The notes beneath the pieces are model-generated. The model did no database searches. It saw only the letters and a list, made by a program, of their open reading frames with translations, and was not told the DNA's origin. From NCBI GenBank assembly GCA_009694805.1, contig SICM01000024.1, positions 1-36,862 on the forward strand: a DNA stretch of 36,862 nt, read 5' to 3'. Shown here in pieces: positions 1-7,430 of the stretch. This DNA comes from Candidatus Latescibacterota bacterium (GTDB lineage: Bacteria; Latescibacterota; UBA2968; SICM01). How positions within the stretch are numbered: the stretch's first letter is position 1; the number at the start of each line of letters is the position of its first letter. Position numbers and translations under genes: made by a program.

Positions 1-375
1 GGGACATTCGAAAAGAGCGGGCGTTGGACTCCACTATGATGGGCCTGCTGGGGGGGCGGACCGTCACACTCTTCTTAGCCGTGAAACGATGGGGACCTTG
101 GCAAAGACAAATCCTCATCACAGCAATTTTCTAACCGGACAATACTGCAGGACTTCAGCAAAGGCCAGTAAATCGAGTTTTTTTAAATCTCACCTATCGT
201 GAACAAGAAAGCCCCGTGAACTCGTCCTCCGGGGCTTTCATTTTGCCTGATCCTGTCCTCTGGCGCGGGTGACCCTCCTGCGCGAGGTCCACCGCCTGCC
301 TTAGGAACGCGCAGGGAGATCTCCCCACGAAAATCCTTGTCTCTGGGGAATCCGTTCCGTAAATTAGGAATCCCT
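1..375. other. left-edge stretch without a recognised gene
   Basis: No convincing gene was found upstream of hpnC. A frame on the + strand is open from base 2 to about base 200, but its composition gives no recognisable domain and it has no start inside the window. The stretch is less GC-rich than the rest, with an A/T run near 178-187, and contains one terminator-like hairpin at 208-238. Confidence 0.5.
208..238. terminator. hairpin terminator upstream of hpnC
   Basis: A perfect 9-bp stem (AAAGCCCCG at 208-216 pairing with CGGGGCTTT at 230-238) encloses a 13-nt loop and is followed by CATTTTG. The U-tract is short, so it is a plausible intrinsic terminator for a transcript entering from the left, possibly bidirectional. 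Confidence 0.6.
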
Positions 376-1401
376 ATGTCCCAGCCCGATGCCCATACCC
401 GCGCCTGGCGCGAACCCTCCTCCTCTGACCGCCCCACGGTTGAGGAGGCCTACGCCCACTGCGAGCGGATCACGCGGGACCACTACGAGAACTTCCCCGT
501 GGCCTCCCGGCTCATCCCGAAGGCCCTGCGCCCCCACGTCTGCGCCATTTACGCCTTCGCCCGCGCCGCCGACGACTTCGCCGACGAGGCCGGGTACGAG
601 GGGGAGCGCCTCGAACGCCTGGACGAGTGGGAGGGCCTGCTAAACGCCTGCCTGGAGGACGCCACCGCGCACCCCGTCTTCATCGCCCTGGGCGACACCA
701 TCCGACGCCAGGACCTCCCGGTGAGCCTCCTGCGCGACCTTCTCACCGCCTTCCGGCGGGACGTGACCACGACCCGGCACCGCACCTTCGACGACCTGCT
801 GGACTACTGCCGCTATTCCGCCAACCCCGTGGGCCGGCTCGTCCTCCACCTGTTCGGCCTGCGCGACCCCGGCCTCGGAAGACTGTCGGACTGCATCTGC
901 ACAGCGCTCCAGTTGACCAACTTCTGGCAGGACATCGCCGTCGACCTCCGTAAGGACCGCATCTATCTCCCCCGGGCCGACCTCGAACGCTTCGGCGTCT
1001 CGGAGGAAGACCTGTTCCTGGGACACATCACCCCGGCCTTCATCCAGCTCCTGCGCTTCGAGATCGCCCGCACGCGGGACCTGTTCCACCAGGGCCTTCC
1101 GCTCGTCGCCAGACCTCGTATTCAAGGCGATGAACCGCCGTGTGGCTCGAAACTCAAAACTCGAAACTCGAAACCTGGCCACCGCCGTCTCGCCTACGAA
1201 CTCCGCCTGACCTGGCTCGGCGGGATGCGCATCCTGGACCGGATCGAGGCCAATCGGTTCAACGTGTTCAACCGGCGTCCGACCCTCACGGCCCGCGACA
1301 AGATCGCCCTCCTCTGCCGGGCGTGGAGGTTTCCGAAAGAGGATCGGGGAGTGAGGGGCGAGAGGAGAATGATCGGCCCTCGCCCTCCCCCGGATCTGTA
1401 G
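376..1401 (+). CDS. hpnC: HpnC, squalene synthase-like presqualene diphosphate/hydroxysqualene enzyme
   Basis: A trans-isoprenyl diphosphate synthase of the HpnC type. In the HpnCDE route HpnD condenses two farnesyl diphosphates to presqualene diphosphate, HpnC converts this to hydroxysqualene and HpnE reduces it to squalene for hopanoids. Both aspartate-rich motifs are present: ADDFADE near residue 70 and NFWQDIAVDLRKDRIYLP near 190. The ATG at 376 has AGGA six bases upstream; an in-frame TTG at 337 is less likely. Two oddities stand out. A tandem heptamer array (1146-1173) is translated in frame between the GLPLV region and the conserved RLAYELRLTWLGG region, adding an insert of about 20 residues. 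The last roughly 20 residues and the TAG stop come from repeat sequence downstream. First gene of hpnC-hpnD-hpnE. Confidence 0.93.
   Translation: MSQPDAHTRAWREPSSSDRPTVEEAYAHCERITRDHYENFPVASRLIPKALRPHVCAIYAFARAADDFADEAGYEGERLERLDEWEGLLNACLEDATAHPVFIALGDTIRRQDLPVSLLRDLLTAFRRDVTTTRHRTFDDLLDYCRYSANPVGRLVLHLFGLRDPGLGRLSDCICTALQLTNFWQDIAVDLRKDRIYLPRADLERFGVSEEDLFLGHITPAFIQLLRFEIARTRDLFHQGLPLVARPRIQGDEPPCGSKLKTRNSKPGHRRLAYELRLTWLGGMRILDRIEANRFNVFNRRPTLTARDKIALLCRAWRFPKEDRGVRGERRMIGPRPPPDL
1146..1173 (+). repeat. in-frame heptamer array inside hpnC
   Basis: Four tandem 7-mers: CTCGAAA, CTCAAAA, CTCGAAA, CTCGAAA. They are read in frame within hpnC as SKLKTRNSK. The flanking protein matches the HpnC family on both sides, so the array and some flanking bases look inserted in a loop between helices without breaking the frame. 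No matching inverted arm was seen nearby. Confidence 0.85.
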
Positions 1402-1455
1402 GGGCGGTTCGCGGATCGCCCCTGCCTGATCACCTCATCCCTCACCCCTCATCCC
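1341..1455. repeat. heptamer-arm element with a nested GTAGGGGC hairpin (hpnC-hpnD gap)
   Basis: The left arm (about 1341-1370) is rich in GAGGGG-type words. The right arm (1433-1455) has CTCA words at an exact 7-nt spacing (1434, 1441, 1448). Between them lies a separate hairpin at 1398-1425, GTAGGGGCGG paired with the GCCCCTGC side. The TAG of GTAGGGGC is the hpnC stop codon. The element occupies the whole hpnC-hpnD gap. Confidence 0.7.
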
Positions 1456-1462
1456 TGCGCTT

Positions 1463-2305
1463 ATGTCCTTTCTCACTTATTGCCACAGCCTGACCCGGCG
1501 GGCCAGGACGAATTTCTACTACGCCTTCGTCTTCCTCCCGAAACCCAGACGGGAGGCGATCTTCGCCGCCTATGCCTTCAGTCGCCACACGGACGACCTG
1601 GTGGACGACCGTGTGGAAGGCGTTCCCGAGGAGAGCCTGGCCCGCTGGCGGGCGGAACTGGAGGCCTGCTACGAGGGGAGGCCGGCCCATCCCATCACGC
1701 GCCGGCTGGCCGAGACCCTCCGGCAGTTCCCCATCCCGAAGCAGTACTTCTGCGACCTCATCGACGGCGTGGAGATGGACCTGACCATGCGGCGCTATGA
1801 GACGTTTGAGGACCTCTACGCGTACTGCTACCGCGTGGCCGCCGTCATCGGCCTGATCTGCATCGAGATCTTCGGCTACACGAACCCGCGCGCGCGTGAC
1901 TACGCAGTTTCCCTCGGCATCGCCCTCCAGTTGACCAACATCCTGCGCGACCTCGGGACCGACGCGGAACAGGACCGCATCTACCTCCCCCGGCAGGACC
2001 TCGAACGCTTCGGCGTCACCGAAGACGACCTTCGCGCCCGCCGCTACAACGACGCCTTGCGCGGCCTGATGGCCTTCGAGTGCGGCCGGGCGCGCGAGTA
2101 CTACGCCCGCGCAGCCGCCCTCCTCCCCCCGGAAGACCGGGCCCGCCTCTTCTCCGCCGAGATCATGGGGCGTATCTACTACGGCCTCCTGGAGAAGATC
2201 GAGCGCCGGCGCTACGACGTCTTCACCCGGCGCATCGCCCTCTCCACCCCGCACAAGTTCGCCATCGCCCTCGGCCTCTGGGCGAGAAGCAGGTGGACAT
2301 CATGA
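1463..2305 (+). CDS. hpnD: HpnD, presqualene diphosphate synthase
   Basis: A squalene/phytoene synthase superfamily member of 280 aa, the usual HpnD length. The first Asp-rich motif HTDDLVDD is near residue 45 and the second, NILRDLGTDAEQDRIYLP, near 160-177. Family knowledge assigns the first committed step, joining two farnesyl diphosphates to presqualene diphosphate. The ATG at 1463 opens right after the repeat element between hpnC and hpnD; no clear Shine-Dalgarno is visible, and the start is chosen because the conserved helix begins a few residues later. The TGA stop overlaps the first base of the next repeat (2305-2353). HpnC and HpnD are paralogues of each other; HpnD is named for its length, its place in the cluster and its GLICIEIFGY segment. 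Confidence 0.92.
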   Translation: MSFLTYCHSLTRRARTNFYYAFVFLPKPRREAIFAAYAFSRHTDDLVDDRVEGVPEESLARWRAELEACYEGRPAHPITRRLAETLRQFPIPKQYFCDLIDGVEMDLTMRRYETFEDLYAYCYRVAAVIGLICIEIFGYTNPRARDYAVSLGIALQLTNILRDLGTDAEQDRIYLPRQDLERFGVTEDDLRARRYNDALRGLMAFECGRAREYYARAAALLPPEDRARLFSAEIMGRIYYGLLEKIERRRYDVFTRRIALSTPHKFAIALGLWARSRWTS

Positions 2306-2353
2306 ATCCGCAGATGGGTTTCTATCTGCGCGTATCTGCGGAATCTGCGGATT
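2305..2353. repeat. ATCTGCG repeat/hairpin between hpnD and hpnE
   Basis: AATCCGCAGAT at 2305-2315 is the exact reverse complement of ATCTGCGGATT at 2343-2353. Between them ATCTGCG recurs at 2324 and 2334, a period of 9-10 nt. The hpnD stop overlaps the left arm, and the hpnE GTG start lies 16 bases after the right arm. Confidence 0.8.
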
Positions 2354-2368
2354 TCCTCCTGAAAATCT

Positions 2369-3664
2369 GTGAATTGTGACGTACTCATCATCGGCGGCGG
2401 CTTCGCAGGCCTCTCCGCGGCCACGGCCCTGGCGGAGAAGGGTCTTCGCGTCACGCTCCTCGAGGCCCGCAGACGACTCGGCGGCCGCGCCTACTCCTTC
2501 CGGGACGACGTCACCGGGGACATCGTGGACAACGGCCAGCACCTCTTCATGGCCTGTTACCACGAGACCCGCCGGTTCCTCGGGCGCATCGGCACCGAGC
2601 GCCACCTCCGTTTCCAGCCCGATCTCCGCGTGGACTTCCGCACCCCCGACGGCCGGCGCACGGCCCTCAAGTGCCCCCGCCTCCCGGCCCCCTACCACCT
2701 CCTGGCGGGCTTCGCCAGCCTGAGCACCGTCTCCGTCGGAGACATCTTCCGCCTCCGCCATATCATGGCCGACCTCGCCGTGGGCGATCCCCACGCCCGC
2801 GCCGCCCTCACCGTCTCCGAGTGGCTGCGCCGGAACCGGCAGTCCGGGGCCATCATCTCCAACTTCTGGACCCCCCTCACCGTGGCCGCGCTGAACGAGT
2901 CCCCGGACGTGGCCTCCGCCGGGGGCCTGGCCGTCGTCCTCCAGCGCGGCTTCGCGGGGAGCCGCGAGGACGCCCGCCTCGGCCTCTCCGTCGTCGGCCT
3001 GTCCGAACTCTACACGGAGGCTGCCCGGCGCTACATCGAGGACCGGGGCGGGGAGGTCCGCCTGGGCGCGCCCGTCGCCGCCCTGGACCTCCGGGGCGGT
3101 GGCTGCGAGGGCGTGACCCTCAAAGACGGCACGCGCCTCCCCGCGGACGCCGTCATCTCCGCCATCCCCCCCCCAGCCCTCGCCCCGCTCCTCCCGGACG
3201 CAGACTGGCTCCGGCCCCTGCCCACCTCCCCCATCGTCTCCGTCAATGTCTGGTTCGACCGGCCCGTCATGGCCGAGCCCTTCGCCGGACTCCTCGGCAC
3301 GGAGTGCCAGTGGGCTTTCAACCGCTCGATGATCCTCAACAGCGCCAGAGGGGGTTACGTCGCCCTCGTCATCAGCGCCGCCCGCGACCACATCCACCGC
3401 CCCCAGCAGGACCTGGTCCGCCTGGCCGTGACCGACCTCCGTAGGCTCTTTCCGGAGTCCCGGACCGCCTGCGTGACCCGGGCCTTCGCCGTCAAGGAAC
3501 GGGAGGCCACCCTCTCTCCGGCAGTCGGCATCCTCCGCCCAGGACAGAAATCGCCCGTGAGGAATCTCTTCCTCGCGGGCGACTGGACCGACACCGGCCT
3601 CCCGGCGACCATCGAGAGCGCCGTGGTCAGCGGGCATCGGTGCGCGGAGATGATTCTGGGGTAG
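2369..3664 (+). CDS. hpnE: HpnE, hydroxysqualene dehydroxylase (FAD-dependent)
   Basis: An FAD-dependent amine oxidase/phytoene desaturase-like flavoprotein of 431 aa. The N-terminal dinucleotide motif VLIIGGGFAGLSAA sits at about residues 5-18, followed by the acidic end of the second strand (LLEARRRLGGRAYSF). The C-terminal FAD motif is LFLAGDWTDTGLPATIESAV. HpnE removes the hydroxyl of hydroxysqualene to give squalene, the last step before squalene-hopene cyclase. The start is GTG at 2369, only five residues before the Rossmann strand, with no good ribosome-binding site because a repeat element occupies the upstream bases. The TAG stop is the TAG of a GTAGGGGC hairpin. Convergent with the aldo/keto reductase. 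Confidence 0.92.
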   Translation: MNCDVLIIGGGFAGLSAATALAEKGLRVTLLEARRRLGGRAYSFRDDVTGDIVDNGQHLFMACYHETRRFLGRIGTERHLRFQPDLRVDFRTPDGRRTALKCPRLPAPYHLLAGFASLSTVSVGDIFRLRHIMADLAVGDPHARAALTVSEWLRRNRQSGAIISNFWTPLTVAALNESPDVASAGGLAVVLQRGFAGSREDARLGLSVVGLSELYTEAARRYIEDRGGEVRLGAPVAALDLRGGGCEGVTLKDGTRLPADAVISAIPPPALAPLLPDADWLRPLPTSPIVSVNVWFDRPVMAEPFAGLLGTECQWAFNRSMILNSARGGYVALVISAARDHIHRPQQDLVRLAVTDLRRLFPESRTACVTRAFAVKEREATLSPAVGILRPGQKSPVRNLFLAGDWTDTGLPATIESAVVSGHRCAEMILG

Positions 3665-3686
3665 GGGCACGGCACCGTGCCCCTGC
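3661..3686. terminator. GTAGGGGC hairpin between convergent hpnE and aldo/keto reductase
   Basis: GGGGCACGG (3664-3672) pairs perfectly with CCGTGCCCC (3675-3683) across a 2-base loop, extended by an A-T pair. It sits between two convergent stop codons and supplies the hpnE TAG. It could act as a transcript-end hairpin, but there is no U-tract; it belongs to the same hairpin type as 1398-1425. Confidence 0.6.
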
Positions 3687-3688
3687 GA

Positions 3689-4453
3689 TCACGCCATCAC
3701 GCCCTCGAACTCCCCCACCAGGCCGATGTTCTCCAGCACCTCCTCTTCGCTCATCATCCCGATGACGAACGCGTCCACGCACGACAGGCCCATCAGGAAA
3801 CGGATCGCGCCCCGCGCGTCCTTCCCCAGGTCCCCGGCCCCGACCACCTTCATCCCGTAGACCCCCTTGCCTGCCGCGTGCATCTGCTCGATGACCGGCA
3901 CCACCCGGTCCGGTCCGGCGTCCATGTGCTTTCCGGCGTAGTTGACCCGCGCCAGCACGACCTCGACCCAGTCGGTCTCCGCCGAGGTCTGAAACGCCCC
4001 GAAGTCGTGGCACGACACCCCCACCGCCCGCACCAGGCCCTTCTCCTTCGCCCGACTCAGCGCCTCCATCGCCCCGGGGTAGCGCGTCGGCCAGTCCGCC
4101 TGCGTCAGGCAGTGCAGCAGGACGATGTCCACGTAGTCCGTCCCGACCTCCCGCAGGAAACGCTCCACGTCCTTCGTCACCCCGTCCTCCGTCCGCGTGG
4201 TCGTCTTGGACGTAATGACCACGGATTCCCGGTCCAGCCCCTTCAGCGCCGCCCCCACGTGGGGGTGGGTGCCGTACTGGTCCGCCGTGTCCCAGAACCT
4301 CACCCCCTGGTCGTGGGCGAACCGGAGCAAATCAGACAGCCCATTCAGACCGAGACGCGACTGGTTGGAACTCCCCCCCCACCCGTTCGTGCCCGTGCCG
4401 AAGCAGAGCCGCGAGACCCGTAAGCCGGTCAACCCCAGGTCCACCGTGTCCAT
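3689..4453 (-). CDS. aldo/keto reductase family protein
   Basis: A 254-aa member of the NADPH-dependent aldo/keto reductase superfamily. The catalytic tetrad is visible: Asp55 and Tyr60 in WDTADQYG, Lys83 in ITSKT and His114 in VLLHCL. TIM-barrel signatures follow (VDIVLLH, VRAVGVSCHDFGAF, VIGMMS). It is shorter than typical AKRs (about 300-330 aa), like other compact bacterial AKRs whose substrate is unknown. The ATG at 4453 has a strong AAGGAGG. Upstream, within 30 bp, is a palindrome (4465-4482) that could be an operator. It is last in a same-strand series with the unknown 128-aa protein, MoaD-like protein and sensor kinase. Confidence 0.9.
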   Translation of the reverse strand: MDTVDLGLTGLRVSRLCFGTGTNGWGGSSNQSRLGLNGLSDLLRFAHDQGVRFWDTADQYGTHPHVGAALKGLDRESVVITSKTTTRTEDGVTKDVERFLREVGTDYVDIVLLHCLTQADWPTRYPGAMEALSRAKEKGLVRAVGVSCHDFGAFQTSAETDWVEVVLARVNYAGKHMDAGPDRVVPVIEQMHAAGKGVYGMKVVGAGDLGKDARGAIRFLMGLSCVDAFVIGMMSEEEVLENIGLVGEFEGVMA

Positions 4454-4464
4454 GAGAACCTCCT

Positions 4465-4482
4465 TACTGTACCTTTACAGTA
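4465..4482. promoter_or_regulatory. perfect palindrome upstream of the aldo/keto reductase, candidate operator
   Basis: TACTGTA (4465-4471) and TACAGTA (4476-4482) form a perfect inverted repeat with a CCTT spacer. It lies in the 55-bp gap before the aldo/keto reductase, ending just upstream of its AAGGAGG site. Its size and symmetry suit a dimeric repressor; the identity of any regulator is unknown. Confidence 0.45.
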
Positions 4483-4508
4483 TTCACAGCCATAATCGTA
4501 CAAACGCA

Positions 4509-4895
4509 TTAGCCCCTCTCCAGCATCCTCGACAGCACCTGATCGATGATCTCCCGCGTGTCCAGTTCCAGGGCCAGGACCCTGACGATGACCGGCCGGC
4601 CCTCGCTGTCCTCCCCCACCTGGGGCAAGGCATCCACGGCGCAGAAGCGTTCCCCGTCCGTCACCTGCGCCTGGAGCGCCATCCCCCCCTGCACGCCGAA
4701 TCGGGCGCAGAACGCCTCCGGCGTCATCCGATAGAGTCCCTCCCCCTTCCCGACCCACTCCTTCGTCTCGGGATGCTCCTCAAACCCCATGGCCAGCAGG
4801 AACGCGCGGTGTTCCTCCGTCTGCCCCATGACGACGACCATGTCGTCCCGCTCCACCTCATAGACTCTATAGCTGCCGATCTCTTTGCAGATCAT
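4509..4895 (-). CDS. small protein of unknown function (128 aa)
   Basis: I do not recognise a family. The protein begins MICKEIGSYRV at the ATG at 4895; the longer open frame upstream is only the translated repeat element (RISYLVSR-type residues), so it is excluded. It is soluble, rich in acidic residues, with no signal peptide or membrane segment. Segments of note are VVVMGQTEEHRAFLLAMGF (about 20-38), an EWVGKGEGLYRMTPEAF stretch, and a hydrophobic VIVRVLALELDTREIIDQVL near the end. It sits between a MoaD-like gene and an aldo/keto reductase, all on the same strand. Ribosome-binding site weak (AAAGG). Confidence 0.7.
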   Translation of the reverse strand: MICKEIGSYRVYEVERDDMVVVMGQTEEHRAFLLAMGFEEHPETKEWVGKGEGLYRMTPEAFCARFGVQGGMALQAQVTDGERFCAVDALPQVGEDSEGRPVIVRVLALELDTREIIDQVLSRMLERG

Positions 4896-4912
4896 GAGAA
4901 CCTTTCGGGGAT

Positions 4913-4980
<68 letters not shown>

Positions 4981-5211
4981 CTATATCGGCGGAAACACAC
5001 TCACCGTATCCCCCTCCTTCACCCCCGCGTCCGCCTCGACGTGCTCTCCATTGACCAGGATGACCGTGGCCGCCTCGTCGGGCACGCCGATCAGACGCAT
5101 CACGTCCCGGACGCCCCCTCCCGTCGGGACCTCCAGCGCCGCCTGCCGGCCCTGCGTCCCTGACGGGAGGTACTGCTTCAGAGAACCGAACAGCTTCACG
5201 CGCACCGTCAT
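4981..5211 (-). CDS. MoaD/ThiS-like ubiquitin-fold sulfur carrier lacking the GlyGly tail
   Basis: A 76-aa beta-grasp protein: VRVKLFGSLKQYLPSG at the N-terminus, VILVNGEHVEADAGVKEGDTVSVFPP at the C-terminus, typical of MoaD/ThiS sulfur carriers for molybdopterin or thiamin. Working members end in GlyGly, which is activated by adenylation and loaded with sulfur. This one stops at FPPI, one to three residues before that tail would appear, exactly where a repeat element begins (TAG within TAGCGTATC). It is therefore either inactive as a carrier or a degenerate copy. Its ATG overlaps the sensor kinase stop by 4 bp (5208-5211), implying translational coupling. A molybdopterin enzyme is encoded at 20343. 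Confidence 0.82.
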   Translation of the reverse strand: MTVRVKLFGSLKQYLPSGTQGRQAALEVPTGGGVRDVMRLIGVPDEAATVILVNGEHVEADAGVKEGDTVSVFPPI

Positions 5212-7310
5212 GCGTCCCCCCCTGTCCGGTCCTGCCAGGCCTGTGCCAGGGCAACCTGGACCTGCCGGATGTCGAAGGGTTTCCGCAAAAGCCCGTCCAC
5301 GCCGCTCTCCCGGACCTGCTGGTCCTCAATGTCCACATCCCATCCGGTCATCAGGACCACGCGCGTCCTGGAGGCGGCCCGTTTGACGGTCCTGGCCACG
5401 TCCCATCCGTTCAGCCCCGGCATCCCCAGATCCGTGATCACGATCTCGTGTCTGCCCTTCTCAAACAGCGCCAGGCCCTGCTGGCCGTTCTCCGCCAAAT
5501 CCACATTGTACATCTTGAACATCCGGGACAGCAGATCGCGTGTCAGGCCATCGTCGTCAATGACCAGCAGCCGGGCCGAATCTTCAGGGAGGGTGGAGAG
5601 CGGTCCTGCGCCGTTCAGCGTCTGTGCCGCCGCCGGTAGCCAGACCGTGAACGTGGTTCCCTTCGCCAGCTCGCTGGTCACCTCGATGCGCCCCTGATGG
5701 CGCAGGACGATGCCGTAGGCCACGCTCAACCCCAGCCCGTGACCGATCTGCGGGCCCTTGGTCGTGAAGAACGGCTGGAAGATCCGCTCCCGCTCTTCCG
5801 CGCTCATCCCCATCCCGGTGTCAGAGACGCTCAGCGTGATTCCCGGGAGCCCCACGCCCTCTATCTCCCTGTCCGGCGCCAGGCCTGTCTCGACAGTGAT
5901 CGTCCCGCCCCCGGGCATGGCCTCCACCGCGTTCACGATCAGGTTCGAGACGACCTTCTCCAGGGCGAATTCATCTCCTTCCACGGGAGGGATAGAGCCC
6001 AGAGAGGTCTTGAGCTTCACGGTGATCCCGCGCGAGGCCGACTTATCCCGCCAGATGGATTCCGTGGCCGTCACGCTGCGCTGAACCACCCGGTTGAGGT
6101 CCGTGCGCTCGAAGGCCTGTTCCGACTGCGCCCGCGCGAACTCCTGCATCTCCCGGACGATGCGGGCTCCCTCCCGGGCCCCCCGCTCGATGACCTCCAG
6201 CCCGTGCGCGTAGAGCGTCGCATCGCTGTCCATCTGGAGGAGCTGGGCATACCCCAGGATGCCCGTCAGCAGGTTGTTGAAATTGTGGGCCACCCCGCCG
6301 GCCATCTCGGCCAGCGCCCGAAGCTTCTCGGACTCCACGACCTGCGCCTGGACCGCCTTGAGGTCGTCGTAGGCCTGGCTGAGGTCGCGGTAGAGGCGGG
6401 CATTGTCCACGGACACCGCGAGCTGATCGGCCAGGGGCTGCAGAAACTCCAGATCCGCCTCGCTGTAGACCCCCGGATCGCGACTCGCCAGACTCAGGGT
6501 GCCCACCACCCGCCCCCGCGAAACCAGCGGGATGAGGATATCCGACCGGATGCCCGTGGAACGGGTGCGCCTGCTCACCCGGAACCGTCCGTCTGTCAGG
6601 ATGTCCTTCCGGATCAGGGGCTGCCGGTTCTGGATCACCCAGTCCGTGGCCGAACCGGCCCTGCCGATGGGGCCCGGGGCCGTCACCACCTCGTCCGTCG
6701 CCAGGTGACGGAAGTGCCGTTCGTCCTCCAGGAGCGAGACCGCCGCGTGGTCGAACGGGATGACTCCGCGGATATGCGCCTCAAAGGTGGTGTGGAGCTC
6801 CTTCATGTCGAGCTGCCCGCTCATGACCCGCACCGCGGAGTTGAGCGCCGCCAGTTGCGCGTTGCGCCGCCAGAGCGTCTCCGTTGAGATCTTGAGCTCC
6901 GCCTCCAGCCGTTTTTGCTCCGCCACGTCCCGGAACGTCGCCTGGACGGCGCTCTTTCCTTCGTAGGGAATGCGGACGGCCAGCACCTCCACATCGATCA
7001 GTGTCCCATCCCGCCTGAGACCCCGGTATTCATAGTGTGAGGACACCTCTGCGCCCGCCTCCCTCTGCCGGGAGAGGTTCACGACGTAATCCCGAGATTC
7101 CGGGGCCACCATGTCGGAGATCGGCCTGCCCACCACTTCTTCTAGACAATCATAACCGTACATCTTCAGAAGAGCGGGGTTGGCAAAGAGGACCTTCCCA
7201 TCCTGGATGAGTCCGATCCCCTCCAGTGAATTCTCCACCAGGCTCCGGTATCGCCCCTCGTCCTCCTGAGCGCTCCGGCGGGGGCGGCGCTGCCCCTTCT
7301 TCCCTTGCAT
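5208..7310 (-). CDS. hybrid sensor histidine kinase (PAS-GAF-HisKA-HATPase-receiver)
   Basis: 700 aa. A PAS domain spans about residues 20-135 with a PAC-like tail, GAF about 155-310, and a coiled linker 308-335 (LSQAYDDLKAVQAQVVESEKL). The dimerisation/phosphoacceptor helix carries His342 in AHNFNNLLTGILGYAQLL. The ATPase domain has N box NLIVNAVEAMP, G1 DTGMGM, F box FQPFFTTKG and G2 GHGLGLSVAYGIV (about 455-535). A C-terminal receiver has DDD at 585-587, phosphoacceptor Asp627 in VITDLGMPG, Thr655 and Lys677. There are no membrane segments, so it is a cytosolic sensor; the PAS-GAF input suggests a small ligand or redox signal. The ATG at 7310 has GGAGG four bases upstream. No separate DNA-binding response regulator is adjacent. 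Confidence 0.93.
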   Translation of the reverse strand: MQGKKGQRRPRRSAQEDEGRYRSLVENSLEGIGLIQDGKVLFANPALLKMYGYDCLEEVVGRPISDMVAPESRDYVVNLSRQREAGAEVSSHYEYRGLRRDGTLIDVEVLAVRIPYEGKSAVQATFRDVAEQKRLEAELKISTETLWRRNAQLAALNSAVRVMSGQLDMKELHTTFEAHIRGVIPFDHAAVSLLEDERHFRHLATDEVVTAPGPIGRAGSATDWVIQNRQPLIRKDILTDGRFRVSRRTRSTGIRSDILIPLVSRGRVVGTLSLASRDPGVYSEADLEFLQPLADQLAVSVDNARLYRDLSQAYDDLKAVQAQVVESEKLRALAEMAGGVAHNFNNLLTGILGYAQLLQMDSDATLYAHGLEVIERGAREGARIVREMQEFARAQSEQAFERTDLNRVVQRSVTATESIWRDKSASRGITVKLKTSLGSIPPVEGDEFALEKVVSNLIVNAVEAMPGGGTITVETGLAPDREIEGVGLPGITLSVSDTGMGMSAEERERIFQPFFTTKGPQIGHGLGLSVAYGIVLRHQGRIEVTSELAKGTTFTVWLPAAAQTLNGAGPLSTLPEDSARLLVIDDDGLTRDLLSRMFKMYNVDLAENGQQGLALFEKGRHEIVITDLGMPGLNGWDVARTVKRAASRTRVVLMTGWDVDIEDQQVRESGVDGLLRKPFDIRQVQVALAQAWQDRTGGDA

Positions 7311-7320
7311 GAGGCCTCCA

Positions 7321-7413
7321 GACTTCAGATTTCGGACTTCGGAATGGATCGAATGTCGAATGTCGAATGTCGTTCATCCATTCGAAATTCGCAATTCGTC
7401 ATTCGTCATTGGG
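7321..7413. repeat. heptamer element, TCGAATG / ATTCGTC type
   Basis: The left part has TTCGGAC-type words, then three TCGAATG words (about 7349-7369). The right part carries ATTCGAA, ATTCGCA, ATTCGTC, ATTCGTC, so the two halves are approximate reverse complements with a 7-nt period. It lies between the FliG/FecR-like gene's stop and the sensor kinase start. Confidence 0.85.
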
Positions 7414-7430
7414 GATCTCGCAATCCGCGA

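Noticed and set aside
2-200. Open frame at the left edge
   Set aside because: No start inside the window, no recognisable residues and a different composition from real genes here.
2300-3670. A 456-codon open frame antisense to hpnE
   Set aside because: A low-complexity Gly/Glu/Ala-rich shadow; hpnE on the other strand has FAD motifs.
4465-4482. LexA (SOS) box
   Set aside because: The ends match CTG and CAG, but only 8 bases lie between them rather than the usual 10, and the adjacent gene has no SOS link.
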